Assembly: GCA_043228905.1 (NCBI GenBank)
Contig: JBHGNT010000017.1
Location: 16,802,001 to 16,866,000, forward strand
DNA length: 64,000 bases
From: Azolla caroliniana
Taxonomy: Eukaryota; Polypodiophyta
Direction: 5' to 3'
Shown here: positions 12,235 through 23,090 of the stretch, piece after piece
Layout of the letters: every line of letters begins with the position of its first letter
Position numbering within the stretch: the first letter of the stretch is position 1
Translations under genes and position numbers: made by a program
Notes under the pieces: generated by a model
The model's input: the letters and a program-made list of their open reading frames with translations, nothing else
Database searches by the model: none
What the model was told of the DNA's origin: nothing

Positions 12235-12380
12235 TGATACATTTGGTTGGGCGACTTGCAAAGTTCAGGGTTGGGCAACCAACGACTCAGAGTTTGGCAA
12301 CCTCTGACAACTTTTTTTTTTGCGAGTTCTTTCTTATCTAAATTACACAATGCAGATCGCACGCGCCATCAGATGAGCGA
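12235..12380 (-). repeat. left arm of inverted minisatellite (GGTTGCCCAACC type)
   Basis: Read on the minus strand this matches 13118-13215 in order: gcgcgtgcgatctgca, a short A-rich stretch, then gttgtcagaggttgcc and copies of the motif ggttgcccaacc. It therefore forms one arm of an inverted pair ~0.8 kb apart. Confidence 0.6.
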
Positions 12381-13094
12381 CCTGCACCGTTTGTGGCCGC
12401 GATTCCCTCGCCAACCCTCTTTATGATTATTACCGAGACAAAGGGGCGGACAGACATAGTAGGGAAGTGTCGGAGTCGGAAGCGTCGGAGGGGAGGTTCG
12501 GAGTCGAAGTCGAAGTCAGATCGAGGAAGAGGATCGATGAGTCATCATTTTGCCAAATAATAGTTAATACGAAAATTATAATTAGTTACAAGTTTTGTAG
12601 TTCTTGCCGATAGGGCAATTTGTATTTCTTGATGAGGAAGTCCTTCAGGTTGCCTATAAAAAAAGGAACCGAAGGCATTGTAAAATCTATCGCTTATCTC
12701 TAGTAATATAAGTTTAATTGTAGGAAATCTCGGTGTGCAACTGTTTATTTTTTGTTAATCTATTTCCACCCTGCTATAATTGTATTAAGTAAGTAACGAT
12801 CTCGATGCCTGTGTAACATCGATAGGATTACAGTAACTTAGCATCCATTCGCACAACCACAATTCATTGATAGAATGTTCGGTACGAAACGTTCGAACTT
12901 TGCTGTGTGTCAGCAATAGAGTCTGGTATCGGCCGAACAACAATGATTTGATGCAAAATAGACACGAGCGGTCATGGGGTGATGGTCATGTGACAATTAT
13001 GGCCATGCCATCCTTAACATATGATAGTGGCGACGTGTCCGTTATGACACAAATCATTAGTAGGGTTGGGGAGGGAATTGTGACCCCAGATGGT
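12381..13094. other. unassigned sequence between inverted arms; LTR-like features
   Basis: No coding sequence recognised. gcctataaaaaaaggaacc at about 12652 looks like a TATA region, and the following ~170 bases ending ggattaca resemble an LTR R-U5. I found no partner or target duplication, so this could be a solo LTR or chance. Confidence 0.25.
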
Positions 13095-13430
13095 GCAGGT
13101 CGCTTGAAGCATGGCGCGTGCGATCTGCACCGTCCGATTTGGATGATAAAAAAACGCGCAACCAAAAATGTTGTCAAGGGTTGCCCAACTCTGAGTCCTT
13201 GGTCGCCCAACCCTATCAGAGGTTGCCCAACTACCTATTGTGGTCACCCAACCTACATATTCTGGTTGCCCAACCTCTGTAACATATGTGGTCGCCCAAC
13301 CTGCCATTTCAGTTTGGTCACCCAATCGAGTTTAAATGTGGTTGCCCAACCTATCATTTAAGTTTGCTCACCTAACCGAGTTTTAATATGGCCATGTGGT
13401 TGCCCAACCTTCCAATTGATGACTATAAAA
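13095..13430 (+). repeat. right arm: GGTTGCCCAACC minisatellite
   Basis: About eight variants of ggttgcccaac / ggtcgcccaacc occur with ~30-base spacing between 13175 and 13410, preceded by the gcgcgtgcgatctgcaccgt block shared with the left arm. The core is an imperfect palindrome whose two strands look alike. Confidence 0.65.
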
Positions 13431-13433
13431 TTG

Positions 13434-13502
13434 TCATGATATAGCAAGACTTGAACCCATGACCTTATGTTACATAGGTCAAGCTCTTGACCATTAGACT
13501 AT
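13434..13502 (-). repeat. tRNA-like (SINE-type) module, copy 2
   Basis: The minus strand carries box-A-like tagtctaatggtcaagagc and box-B-like gggttcaagtcttg, which fits GGTTCRANNC. It is nearly identical to the inverted copy at 1-70. It directly precedes the gypsy D leader. Confidence 0.6.
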
Positions 13503-13503
13503 A

Positions 13504-13726
13504 TGTTGTAATACAAAATATATTATTTTCATTTAAGTTTTACTATAGAAAATTGATGTATATTCCAGATTTCTCTGCAACATTCTAGAAACTTTAGGAG
13601 TACTCCCGAGAACACTATAAAAGGAGGCACAAGGCATTATTTCGAACCAAATCGGTTCAATGCCAGTCTTAAGCCTCCTAGCTACTATTGTATATTCCCT
13701 TAACATAACATATATATATTGTTATC

Positions 13727-13803
<77 letters not shown>

Positions 13804-14017
13804 TCTCTCAAGAGTTCTACACCTCCCTTAGTACTAATCCTCATCTTTTAGTACTAATTCCTTCTCTGTCTTAGTACTGTTTCTGACAGTACTTCTCTAT
13901 CTTAGTATTGCTCCTGATAGTTTGAACCAATTTTTTCCTCTCCTTCCTTCTCTTCCTTTAGCTTCTTACTTCTCCCTCCCTTCATACTAAACTCTTATTC
14001 CTCTTTTCTCTCATACT
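13504..14017 (+). promoter_or_regulatory. gypsy D 5' LTR/leader with TATA box and (CT)n
   Basis: cactataaaaggaggcac at 13613-13630 is a good TATA region. A (CT)n run of ~70 bases at 13732-13801 follows, then several ttagtactaat motifs (13827-13915) like those in the array at 59460-60560. The LTR end cannot be placed without a partner copy. Confidence 0.4.
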
Positions 14018-15150
14018 ATGGCCACTGTTAGCGCTCAAGAATATCAATTCGTTTCCTCAGAGCTGCAATGCTTGAAAGAGAAGTTCCTTGCTTTGGAACA
14101 AGAAAATCAACGGTTGTTGGGGGATCTTCAACAAATCTCTTTAGAAAATCAGCAGACGCAACAACAACAGGGGGAACTAGTGGTACGCGTGCAACAACCG
14201 AAGCAACCATAGTAGCGATGCAACAACAAGGACCCAATATGCAAGGGATTCATAAAGAATCCAAGATTGGCCTTCCCATGAAATTCGATGGAACGCGATC
14301 ACAATTTAGAGGATTCCTTAATCAGGTACGCTAGTCATTGAAATGCATCCTTCTCGATATCCCACCGATGCATCACAAGTGGGACTAGTAGGCATGGCTT
14401 TGGCATGGTTCACCCCCCTATTAGAAAAAAGCTCTCCCTTGTTAAATAATTTCGAAGAGTTTATTACCGAGTTTAAAGCTTGTTTTGGAGATACCGACAA
14501 TGTTAGAACAACAATCAACAAAATCCGAAGATTGCGCCAAGGTGAGCGGCCGGCCTCGACTTATGCTGCGGATTTTCATCTTCTCGCCACCGATATTCCT
14601 GGGATGACCAGGAACTAATGGAGCAATTTCGTTTTGGCCTACGTAATGATGTTAAAGAGTTACTCTTAACTTCCCATGAGGAGCCAAAGTCATTGACAGA
14701 AGTAACCAGTCGTGCGGTGCGATGTGTGCGATGCGATAATCGCCTCTTCGAACGACGTTCGGAACGTTAGTTCCAAATGCCAAGGACAAGATCGGAGCCC
14801 ACCTATGCTTCAATCATAGCAAAGCCTTTCCCGAGGGAGTCATTCAATACATCTCCAACAAATACTCCGACTCCAATGGAAATCGACACCACACGTCATC
14901 GCGGACCACTATTGAAAGAAGAAAAGCAGTGACGCATGGCAAATCGATTATGTCTTTATTGTGGTGGACTGGGGCATATTGCAGTGAATTGCCCCCATCG
15001 GCTGAAAAGGCAGGTAAATCAAATAACCGCTAGTACTAATAGTACTAAACCCGAGTCTATTTCTCTAGGTGTGTTTGATAGTCCTAATAGCCCAAGCCTT
15101 TCAAATAAATTTGAAATCCTTAGTCAACTAGAAGAAGAGTTAAATGATTA
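14018..15150 (+). pseudogene. gypsy D gag with CCHC zinc knuckle
   Basis: Starts ATG at 14018 (MATVSAQEYQ) with a Leu/Glu-rich, probably coiled N-terminus. The frame changes near 14190 and 14330. The capsid-like part 'MKFDGTRSQFRGFLNQVR' and 'NNFEEFITEFKACFGDTDN' lie at 14280-14510, 'AVRC...CDNRLFERRSER' near 14720-14770, and the zinc knuckle CLYCGGLGHIAVNC at about 14954-14995. Structural particle protein in life; broken here by at least three frame changes and stops. Confidence 0.65.
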
Positions 15151-15258
15151 ATTCCAACCAAAATAGGAGCCGTTTGGTTGGACAACCCTAGATCTGTGCA
15201 ACCCATTAGTGGTTCCATTTCCTCTAAGCAAGCTAGCAATGTGTTCTTAGCTTAAGTA

Positions 15259-15887
15259 ATGGTTAGTACTAAAAGTACTCTTCCAGTACATGTCTTAGCA
15301 CTCTTAGATTCCGGAGCCAACTCTTGCTTCATGGATAGGAATTTTGCCCAAGCTCATCATATATCCCTAAAAAAACTCCCATGTCCAGCCTCTGTAGTAG
15401 TCATTGATGGTCGTCCCATTGCTTCCGGAAATATTATAGAAGAGTTAGAACCCGTTAATATTGTCCTAGATAACTTAGCGTGTGTAGTATCATTTAATAT
15501 AATTAATATCCCAGAACATCCCATTGTTTTGGGATTACCATGGTTTGAATTACATAACCCAACCATAGATTGGAGAACAAGAGAAATATGGTGTCGACAA
15601 ACCCGAGGATCTACTCATAAGATTGCAACCATTTCGCTACATCAGTTGCGTGAGGAAGGACACAAGGAAGAAATGTTTCTCTTCGCAATATCAGTAAACC
15701 CCTCCTGTATCAATAAAGAGGAGTCCACCATTCAACTTCCAAAGAAGTATCGTCATTATGCCGATGTGTTTGATAAAGTACAAACCAATACGCTTCCTCA
15801 CCATCGACCGTATGATTACCCCATCAATTTACAACCGGGAAAAGAGCCACCATGGGGATTGACTACAATTTGTTACCAACTGAGGTA
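15259..15887 (+). pseudogene. gypsy D protease and start of RT
   Basis: An aspartic protease with intact LLDSGANSCFMD at about 15300-15335 and the downstream 'PIVLGLPWFELHNPTIDW' (about 15520-15570), the second conserved block. It ends in the start of the RT region ('YRHYADVFDKVQ') and a stop near 15886. Confidence 0.65.
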
Positions 15888-15917
15888 GAAGTCCTTTGAG
15901 CCTATATAGAGGAGAAT

Positions 15918-17090
15918 TTGGCAAATGGTTTCATTCGACATTCGAAATCTCCAACCGGCGCACCCATTTTCTTTGTCAAGAAAAAGGATGGATCACTTCG
16001 TCTCATCGTAGATTACCGTGGATTGAATAAAGTCACCATTAGGAATAGGTATACACTTCCCCTTATCTCAAGTCTTTTAGAACGGATCAATGGTGCAAGG
16101 TTCTTCACAAAGATCGACTTACGAGGAGCGTATAACCTCGTACAGATCTAACTAGGAGATGAATGGAAGACTGCATTTCACACCAGATACAGGCACTTTG
16201 AGTATACGGTCATGCCATTTAGCCTCACTAATGCGCCAATAGTCTTCCAGCACATGGGAAATGATATATTCCGAGATCTCTTGGATGATTTTTTGATCAT
16301 CTATTTGGATGATATACTGGTTTATTCGAAGACCCAAGAAGAGCATGATTCTCATGTAGTGTTAGTACTAAAACGACTTCGAGAACATGGTCTTTATGAA
16401 AAGCTGGAAAAATGTAGTTTCGGGTGCAACCAAGTAGAATTTTTGGGCTATGTCATTTCCTCGGAAGGCATCTCCATGGATCCATCTAAGGTCAAAATGA
16501 TGGTAGAGTGGCAGACTTTGCGTTCGTTGCGAGATGTGCAATGCTTTTTAGGTTTTGCCAATTTTTACCGCAAGTTCATACATGATTACTCAAAGCTTGT
16601 TCTGCCTCTCACACAACTTACCAGGAAGGGAAAATTGTTCGTTTGGTTTGAAGAAGCGGACATGGCTTTTGAGAGTCTTAAGAAGGCATTTACATCAGCT
16701 CCTATTTTAGCTCATGTTGATCCAGAAAAACCATTCATCATTGAAGCAGACGCGTCGGATTTCGCCTTGGGTAGCATTCTGTCTCAACAAGGCAATGATG
16801 AAAAGCTACAACCTGTGGCTTTCCATTCATGCAAGTTTGACCCTGCGGAAAGCAACTATGAAATTCATGATAAGGAGCTATTAGCAATAGTGGACTCTTT
16901 TACTCAATGGAGGCATTTTCTAGAGGGGTCTTCTCATCAAGTCATCGTATTCAGTGATCATAAAAAGCTTGCCTACTTTCAGAATGCTCGTGTGTTAAAT
17001 CGACGTCAAGCTCGGTGGGCCCAGTTCCTCACTCGTTTCGACTTCAAAATTACATATCGTCCGGGGAAGCAACAATGGACTCCGTCCATG
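15918..17090 (+). pseudogene. gypsy D reverse transcriptase - RNase H
   Basis: RT fingers and palm '[20 protein letters not shown]', '[10 protein letters not shown]', then a stop near 16151 (TAA after 'VQI'). The open part 16212-17077 carries the active site IYLDDILVYS at about 16300-16330. RNase H has EADASDFALGS (about 16745) and DKELLAIV (about 16870). The sequence ends in 'RFDFKITYRPGKQQ' and then runs into a minisatellite. Confidence 0.7.
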
Positions 17091-17109
17091 AGGATCTGGT
17101 CATGTTCTC

Positions 17110-17360
17110 TTGTCGAGCTTTGCGGGTTCGTCGAAAGATGATCTTTCGTCGAACTATGTGGGTTTGGCAAACTTTGATCTTTCGTCGAACGATGTGGGTT
17201 CGTTGAACTTTGAGGGTTTGGCAAACTTTGACCTTTCGTCGAAGGATGTGGGTTCATCGAAAGATGATCTTTCGTCGAATTTTGTAGGTTTGGCAAACTT
17301 TAATCTTTCATCGAAGGATGTTCTCTTGTCGAACTTGATCTTTCGACGAATTCTGAGCGG
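17110..17360 (+). repeat. TTCGTCGAA minisatellite
   Basis: About ten ttcgtcgaa/ttcatcgaa cores alternate with ggtttggcaaactttga, in ~20-44-base steps. The core is a near palindrome (ttcgNcgaa). Translated it gives repeating 'LSSNYVGLANFDLSSN'-like peptides, which I regard as a by-product. Confidence 0.75.
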
Positions 17361-17615
17361 GAAATTTGAATGTTTTTGGCGCGAACGACTGTTTCGTGTC
17401 CTGTAGGATGATCAAAATCAGCGAGAATCGCGGTAATCACTTTTGCACTACAACGGCTAAATATCAACTAGGCTTAGCGTTAACCGGACAAATAGCTTGC
17501 TAATGTCCGAGCGATTAACGGGGGGGAAATTAAAACTAAAAAATAGAAAATTAACTTAATGAAAATGTGAAGTAGTGAAAATTTTAATTAACATGGTTTC
17601 CTTTCGATTTCTTCT
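17361..17615. other. short unassigned spacer
   Basis: No genes seen. An AT-rich end leads to the target duplication cttct of copia C at 17611-17615. Confidence 0.4.
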
Positions 17616-18012
17616 TGTTGAGATACAAGCTCAACATTGGCCGGATCGACTGTGCAAGCCAAGAATCAGATCGGTTTGGACTGATCGGTTAGGCCGGATC
17701 GGTGCGGAAACCGGGAGGCCGTTGAACAGATATTCCGCAAGGGAATATATTTGGGAGTTAGTGTAGGAGCTCAGTTATGAGCATTGAAGTATGTGTCAGT
17801 ACTTCTATCAGTCCGTATGAACTTGTATAAAAGTGCTCTCTGAGCACATCCTATATATAGAGTTTTACACATGATTTTGAATTTAGTTTTTCTGTGTAGT
17901 CATTCTGTCTCTATCTCTCCCACGTACATTGTGTCTTAAGCTCTTTATTAAACCTATTTTTTCTCTGTCGGTATTCTATGTTTTGTATAGATTCTGCACG
18001 TTACATTTCACA
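17616..18012 (+). repeat. 5' LTR of copia C
   Basis: 397 bp, with TATA-like cttgtataaaagtgctct at about 17823-17840. Homologous to the 3' LTR and, more distantly, to the solo LTR at 50806-51215. A short stem (ttgag/ctcaa) sits at the very start. Confidence 0.85.
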
Positions 18013-18024
18013 TGGTATTAGAGC
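18013..18024 (+). other. primer-binding site of copia C
   Basis: tggtattagagc directly follows the LTR. It matches the initiator-tRNA-Met complement tggtatcagagc with one C-to-T change. Confidence 0.8.
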
Positions 18025-18109
18025 GCAACGGTTGAGAACCTCTGTAGCCGACTTCAGCTCGAAACAACAAAAGATAAAACCTAATCTCGGTGAAGAACGA
18101 AAAGGAAAA

Positions 18110-18742
18110 ATGGATAGAGCCTCCAACTGAGAAGCTCGATAGAAGTAACTATGCATCTAGGTCGTAAAAGATGCACCAGTACCTGCTCGGACATGGATAC
18201 TGGAGCTATGTCGATGGAGCGAATGATGCAACACCTGAATCGATACACAGAGACTTCCCAACCTGGGAACAGTCGGCGAGCAGAGTTCTCTACTGCTTCG
18301 CGTCCTGTGTGAGTGAACAACTCTTGAGCTACATTCGGGATGCAAGAATGCTGAAGGATGCTTGGGGAAATCTGAAAGAGATTTTCGCCTCAAGCACCAC
18401 AGCCAAGAAGCTCCAACTTCGACAAGAGTTGAGCAATGTGCGTCAACGCGACATGATGGTGGATGACTACACCTCCAAGATAAAGGATATCTGCGACTCT
18501 CTTGCCTCCATCGATGTGAACGGTGAGGAGGGCGAAATGGTGCAGATCTACCTCGGAGGATTGGCGTTGAAGTTCGGAGCACTCCGAACTGTTATTTGTA
18601 CAAGGGAGAATACGTCGTCGTTTTTTGACTTGCAGTCGATGCTCCTTGTAGAGGAGAATCACGCGGGTGTGTTGATGAGTATGCACACCGACATCAAGAT
18701 GTTGTACACGGAGGGAGATAGGCCCCGTGGTCGTGGTGGATG
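18110..18742 (+). pseudogene. copia C gag (UBN2-type)
   Basis: ATG at 18110 is followed at once by a frameshift/stop. The open part 18171-18740 reads 'MHQYLLGHGYWSYVDGA', 'DAWGNLKEIFASSTTAKKLQLRQEL' and 'QIYLGGLALKFGALRTVI', the standard plant copia gag. The CCHC knuckle region after 18740 is out of frame. Nucleocapsid in life; not functional. Confidence 0.75.
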
Positions 18743-19046
18743 AGGCGAATTGGCACACAATGGAGGCAGCCGACGGGAGCAAAGAAGAAGGCATCGTGGT
18801 GATGCCGACAGTAAATCCGGACCCTCTGGAAGTAGGGGGAGTCGAGGAGGTGACGAGAACCACCAATGTAAACACGCTCCGGAATGATGGTATTGAGGCA
18901 AGGAAGGCCACAAGGAGAGTGAATGCTAGAAGAAGCGCGCCGATTCGGAGAAAACCAGATCCCGATCCGGACTGACTGAACAAGGAAATCGGCAGCGGAC
19001 GCACTACGCCCAAGGATCCGAAAAAGTCGGAAAGGGGACAACCTTC

Positions 19047-19525
19047 GTGACAAGACACGAAGCAAACTTGATGAAGAAGACCACCCCGAAATCGGACGAA
19101 GTGTGGTACGTTGACTCCAGAGCGTCAAACCATATGACGAACCATAAAGAGTGGTTCTCCTATCGGGAAAAACCGGAACAACCGGGAGTAGTCACAATAG
19201 GAGACGACACTCTGCATCCGATTGTACATGTCGGTGAAGTTCCCCTCAGCCACATCGGGCAAAAAGGGAAGCTAATGAACGTGTTACACGTCCCGACAAT
19301 TACGAAGAATGTGGTGTTGGTCGGACAGATCGTCGACCAGGGGATGCATGTCCGGTTCACGCATCTTGGGTGCTTCATCGAGGAAGAAGGCCACGTTATT
19401 GCGCAAGGGCACAGAGATGGGAGGATGTTCATCCTCGACACCAATGACATAGGCACCACCATGTTCGCGAAAGGGAAAAAAGTTGAGTCAGATATCGACT
19501 TGTGGCATAAGCGGATAGGCCACGT
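19047..19525 (+). pseudogene. copia C protease and start of integrase
   Basis: Protease motif VDSRASNHM (about 19110-19136) has Arg in place of the catalytic-loop Gly of DSG. It continues with 'LMNVLHVPTITKNVVLVGQI' and the first His of the integrase zinc site ('DLWHKRIGHV'). It is cut at 19525 by the incoming fragment G; the rest of the zinc site and the catalytic core are gone. Confidence 0.7.
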
Positions 19526-20723
19526 TGTCGTAGTGTAATTCGCACACTACGTGAAAAAGTGCACTTTTGGTCTCTTTGGATAGGACATGGAGTACCTGGT
19601 GAGAACCGGAATGAGGAACCGGTAAGGATCAGACTCGGTAAGGAGACCCGGTGAGAACCGGATGAAGAAGGCCGGTGAGAGTCTCTGACCGGATGAAGAG
19701 ACATATTTGTAAATAGAAGAAAGTATAAAAATATATATTACATGCATAGGGCAAGATTCAGACCTTGCACCTCCATGTTTATAATGTAAAGCCTTACCAT
19801 TACACTAACATATCATTAGTGTTAAAAAAGTAAACGTCCCACATAGAAAGGTATGTTCACGCTAGGATAAACTTTAGTTAGAAGAAAACAGATGATAAAA
19901 GAAAAAGCTACGCATCCACATGTAGCGTGCATGAACACCATAATCGATAAAAACACATCAAGTTAGAAAAAGTAGGATCACTTTAGAAAAAGCATCGGAG
20001 AAGACCCACCGAAGTGCAACACAAGCATTCCTAGAGTTTGAGTATCGTTTTGCTCAACTCTCGGAGCGGGAACAAAGATTGGTGGGGGTGGATAAAGTCC
20101 TAATGTTCGTAATGTCAATCAATCGAAAAGAAAGGATGGACATCGAGATCAAACTCGAAGACGATGACAGTGCGAATGGTCTTACCGAGGATTGGGCCGA
20201 AGTCGAAAGGGTATGCAGGAGACATGATGAGAGGAAGACGAGAATCTTGTCAACAACAACATGGCCCATGAGGGATGGTAGATTGAGGAAAAACGATGTA
20301 GCCAATATGAAGGCCGAAATACAATATGATGGAACCACAGGAGAGAGTGTGGAACAAGACACCCTCGTCTTGTGAAAGAATGACAACCAAGGATAAGGCC
20401 AATAAGCTAAAAGTGGCGAACACCACTTCAAGTGTAGAAGAAGATTTTGGGATATGAGTGTTCCAGACATCGGATGAGAAAGAGGTAAGCATAATCGATG
20501 CTTGCATAATTGATGGATATAAAGAGTGCAAGCAGGACTTGATTGAGGAGGTCGCCACGAAAGATGACATCGAATCGGAGGTGGCTATGGACGAATCGAT
20601 GTCGTATGACCGTATCGAAACTTTCTCATCACTGATTCCAGAGACTCCAGTGGTTTCGTTCGAAAAGCAACATGAGACCGAAGAGACGGAAGATGGCGGA
20701 GAGAAAACGAAGAGACAGAAGAT
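19526..20723 (+). mobile_element. fragment G: non-autonomous Ty3-like element (LTR part + gag-like ORF)
   Basis: Begins tgtcgtagtgtaattcgcacactacg, matching (in sense) the start of the gypsy 2 LTR, including the antisense tRNA-like module. After ~450 bp it passes into a gag-like frame: 'DKVLMFVMSI', 'DDDSANGLTEDWAEVE' (about 20090-20215), then 'IESEVAMDESMS' and 'ETEETEDGGEKTK' (about 20565-20715). That is the same protein as in element E (51216-52773, minus). It ends where copia C integrase resumes ('SVMEVA', about 20724). No second LTR or target duplication was found. Confidence 0.6.
19743..19809 (-). repeat. tRNA-like module, copy 3 (inside LTR-like part of G)
   Basis: On the minus strand: box-A-like tagtgtaatggtaagg and box-B-like aggtctgaatcttg, then ccctatgcatgtaata. 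It aligns with the modules in both gypsy 2 LTRs, including the gcatgtaata tail. Confidence 0.65.
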
Positions 20724-21376
20724 GGCGGTCGGTTATGGAAGTGGCATGGGAAATGCTGGAAGAAAAGAGCATGCCCAAGTTCTATTGGGCCGAAGCAGTC
20801 CGGACCGCGGTCTACATCCAGAATCGGATCGGCGAAAAAGTGTTGGCACATGAGCTATATTTCAGAAGGAAGCGGAATCTACAACACTTGAGGGTTTTCG
20901 GTAGCATCGCGTATGTGCATGTGCCGAAGGAGAAGCGGAGGAAGCTTGATGCGAAAGCCGAGAAGTGTATCTTGGTAGGCTATTCGGACGAACAAAAGGG
21001 TTATAAGTGTTATAACCCCCGAACCAAACAAGCTTGCGTAAGTCACGATGTTGTGTTCGATGAGTCTGCGTCTTGGTATTTGCCTCTGACTCCGGACCTC
21101 AACTCCAATCCGAGTTTTGAAGATGAGGTCAGCGAGGCTGAGATGCCCCTTGATGAGCGCGAAGTCGGAACTCTTGAAGAGAGTCCGATCTCATTTCGGC
21201 TAAGTGGACCGAATGAGCGACTGAGTCAGTTTGACCAGTCAGATGAAGAGCTGGCGAGTAGAGGAGACTCGGTCGTGCATCCCCCACGCAGGGAGCCGAA
21301 GAGACGGCTTACGCACAAAGAAAAGGGAAAGAAGAAGATGCTGGACTATGTCACGGATAGGGATGAGTCGGATTGA
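20724..21376 (+). pseudogene. copia C integrase C-terminal part
   Basis: 'KSMPKFYWAEAVRTAVYIQNR', 'LRVFGSIAYVHVPKEKRRKLD' and 'CYNPRTKQACVSHDVVFDESASW' (20760-21080) are the conserved C-terminal integrase blocks. An acidic linker runs to a stop at 21374. The catalytic D and E residues lay in the lost segment. Confidence 0.75.
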
Positions 21377-21499
21377 CGCGAATCCGCTTCCGAGAAGAGT
21401 GATGACGGGCCTTCCAGAGCGAAGTCCACGTCAGCCAAAACGGCCTCAACATCGGCTAATGCGCAATTACGCTGATCTACCCGCAAGAAGAACCCTGTT

Positions 21500-22476
21500 G
21501 TGCAGTTCCAATACAACGATTACATGGCACATCACTATGTGTACTTGACATGTGTAGTAGAAGTGCGTGAGCCGGAGAGCTACACAGAAGTGGCAAAGGA
21601 CCCGAATTGGTGTGCTGCCATGGAGGAAGAGATGAACGCACTTGCGGAGAATGAAACCTGGGACTTGGTTGACGCCCCCAACGGTGTTAAGCCGATTGGA
21701 TGCAGGTGGGTGTACAAGGTCAAGTACAACACTGACGACTCGATCAACCGATACAAGGCTCGGTTAGTAGCAAAAGGCTACGCTCAACAACATGGCATCG
21801 ATTACGATGAGACGTTTGCGCCGGTCGTGAAGATGACAACCGTCTGTGTTATGCTTGCAGTAGTTGTGGGGAAGGGGTGGCACTTACATCAGATGGATGT
21901 AAAGAATGCGTTCCTGCAAGGCGAGCTTGAGGAACAAGTGTACATGGTGGAGCCCCTCGTATTTCATTGCGGAACGAACACTTCGGCGGTATGCCGGTTG
22001 AAGAAGTTCCTTTACGGACTAAAGCAAGCCCCGCGTGCTGGAACACGAAGATCACGCAATGATTGCATCGGATGGGATTTGCGACGTCCAAATCGGACTC
22101 TTCATTGTTCATCCGGCAAGGTCGACTTGGGCCAGTTAGTATTTTACTTTATGTTGATGACTTGGTCATTGCCGGCATCAACCTAAATGAAATTGACCGC
22201 GTAAAGCTCCAGCTTGCGGCATCATTTGATGTGAAGGACCTGATGGACCTTCATTACTTTCTAGGGATCGAAGTGATCCGAACCCCCGAAGGCATACTGA
22301 TCAGCCAACGACATTACGTGTTGAGTATGTTCTTCAAGTTCAGGATGGCAGATTGTAAGTCCGTCTCAACTCCTCTCGACAGAACCGTCAAGCTTCGTCC
22401 CGACTCTGGAAAGGTCTGTGACTCGAAAAGGTTCCGACAGATTGTCGGAAGCATCATATACTTGACTATCACCTAG
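21500..22476 (+). pseudogene. copia C reverse transcriptase
   Basis: 'GCRWVYKVKYNTDDSINRYK', 'GIDYDETFAPVVKMTT', '[16 protein letters not shown]' (21700-21940), then a frameshift near 22030. The next frame holds LLYVDDLVIAG (about 22140-22175, active site intact) and 'GILISQRHYVLSMFFKF'. A TAG stop follows 'YLTIT' at about 22474 (CAG expected or similar). Confidence 0.8.
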
Positions 22477-22544
22477 CCGGACCTCAGTTACCCGGTCGAC
22501 TTGTTTAGTCAGTTCATGGTGCGGCCAACCGAGGAGCACCTTCA

Positions 22545-23090
22545 GTGCGCGTAACGCGTACTCAGGTACGTCAGTGGCACCAAGGACCAGGGGTTACTAT
22601 ATCGAACCGGTATTGCCGCGCAATTAGTGTCGACTATACAGATGCTGACTGGGCCGGAAACGCCGACGATCGCCGATCCACATCTGGATTTGTGTTCTCC
22701 CTTGGGAGCGCTACGATCGCATGGAGTAGCAAGAAGCAGCCGACAGTTGCATTGTCGAGCACAGAGGCTGAGTATCGAGGAGCGGCTGTTGCAACATGCG
22801 AAGCCATAGGGCTGAAGCGGCTACTTAAGGATTTGCAGGTGGAGGTGTCCGATCCGACGACGATCTACTGCGACAACCTCACCAGCATCCAACTTGCGAA
22901 GAACCCCATCATTCACGCCCGGACTAAGCACATTGAGGTGCACTACAACTTTGTCCGTGAGCGTGTCCTCTCTAGTGAAGTCGAACTTCAGTATGTTTCG
23001 ACGGATCGACAGAATGCCAACATCTTCACCAAGCCCCTTGGTCTAGACAAGTTGTGCTTGGGTTGTGGCACCTCGACGTGCCGAACTTGA
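22545..23090 (+). pseudogene. copia C RNase H
   Basis: Catalytic residues are in place: YTDADWAG (about 22635), SSTEAEYRG (about 22755), [10 protein letters not shown] (about 22870) and [14 protein letters not shown] (about 22920-22960). It ends '[12 protein letters not shown]'. A stop at 22474 and one at about 22552 separate it from RT. Confidence 0.75.

Larger units (their letters stand above)
13504..17090 (+). mobile_element. Ty3/gypsy element D, truncated at both ends of recognition
   Basis: Plus-strand order: promoter-like leader, gag, CCHC knuckle, protease, RT, RNase H. The frame is lost within the RNase H/IN linker at about 17075 ('ITYRPGKQQ'), and no integrase or 3' LTR is seen. Wording of gag ('ALAWFTPLLEKSSPLL', 'NKIRRLRQG'), PR and RH resembles Tf1/sushi/Tcn1-type Ty3 elements known from fungi, vertebrates and some early-diverging plants. 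The resemblance is from memory, not a search. Multiple stops make it inactive. Confidence 0.6.

Noticed and set aside
17110-17406. Open frame with GLANFDLSSN repeats
   Set aside because: Arises from the TTCGTCGAA minisatellite; minus-strand frames are equally open.
18390-19128. Long minus-strand frames opposite copia C gag and protease
   Set aside because: Shadows of the coding strand; composition is that of reversed gag-pol.
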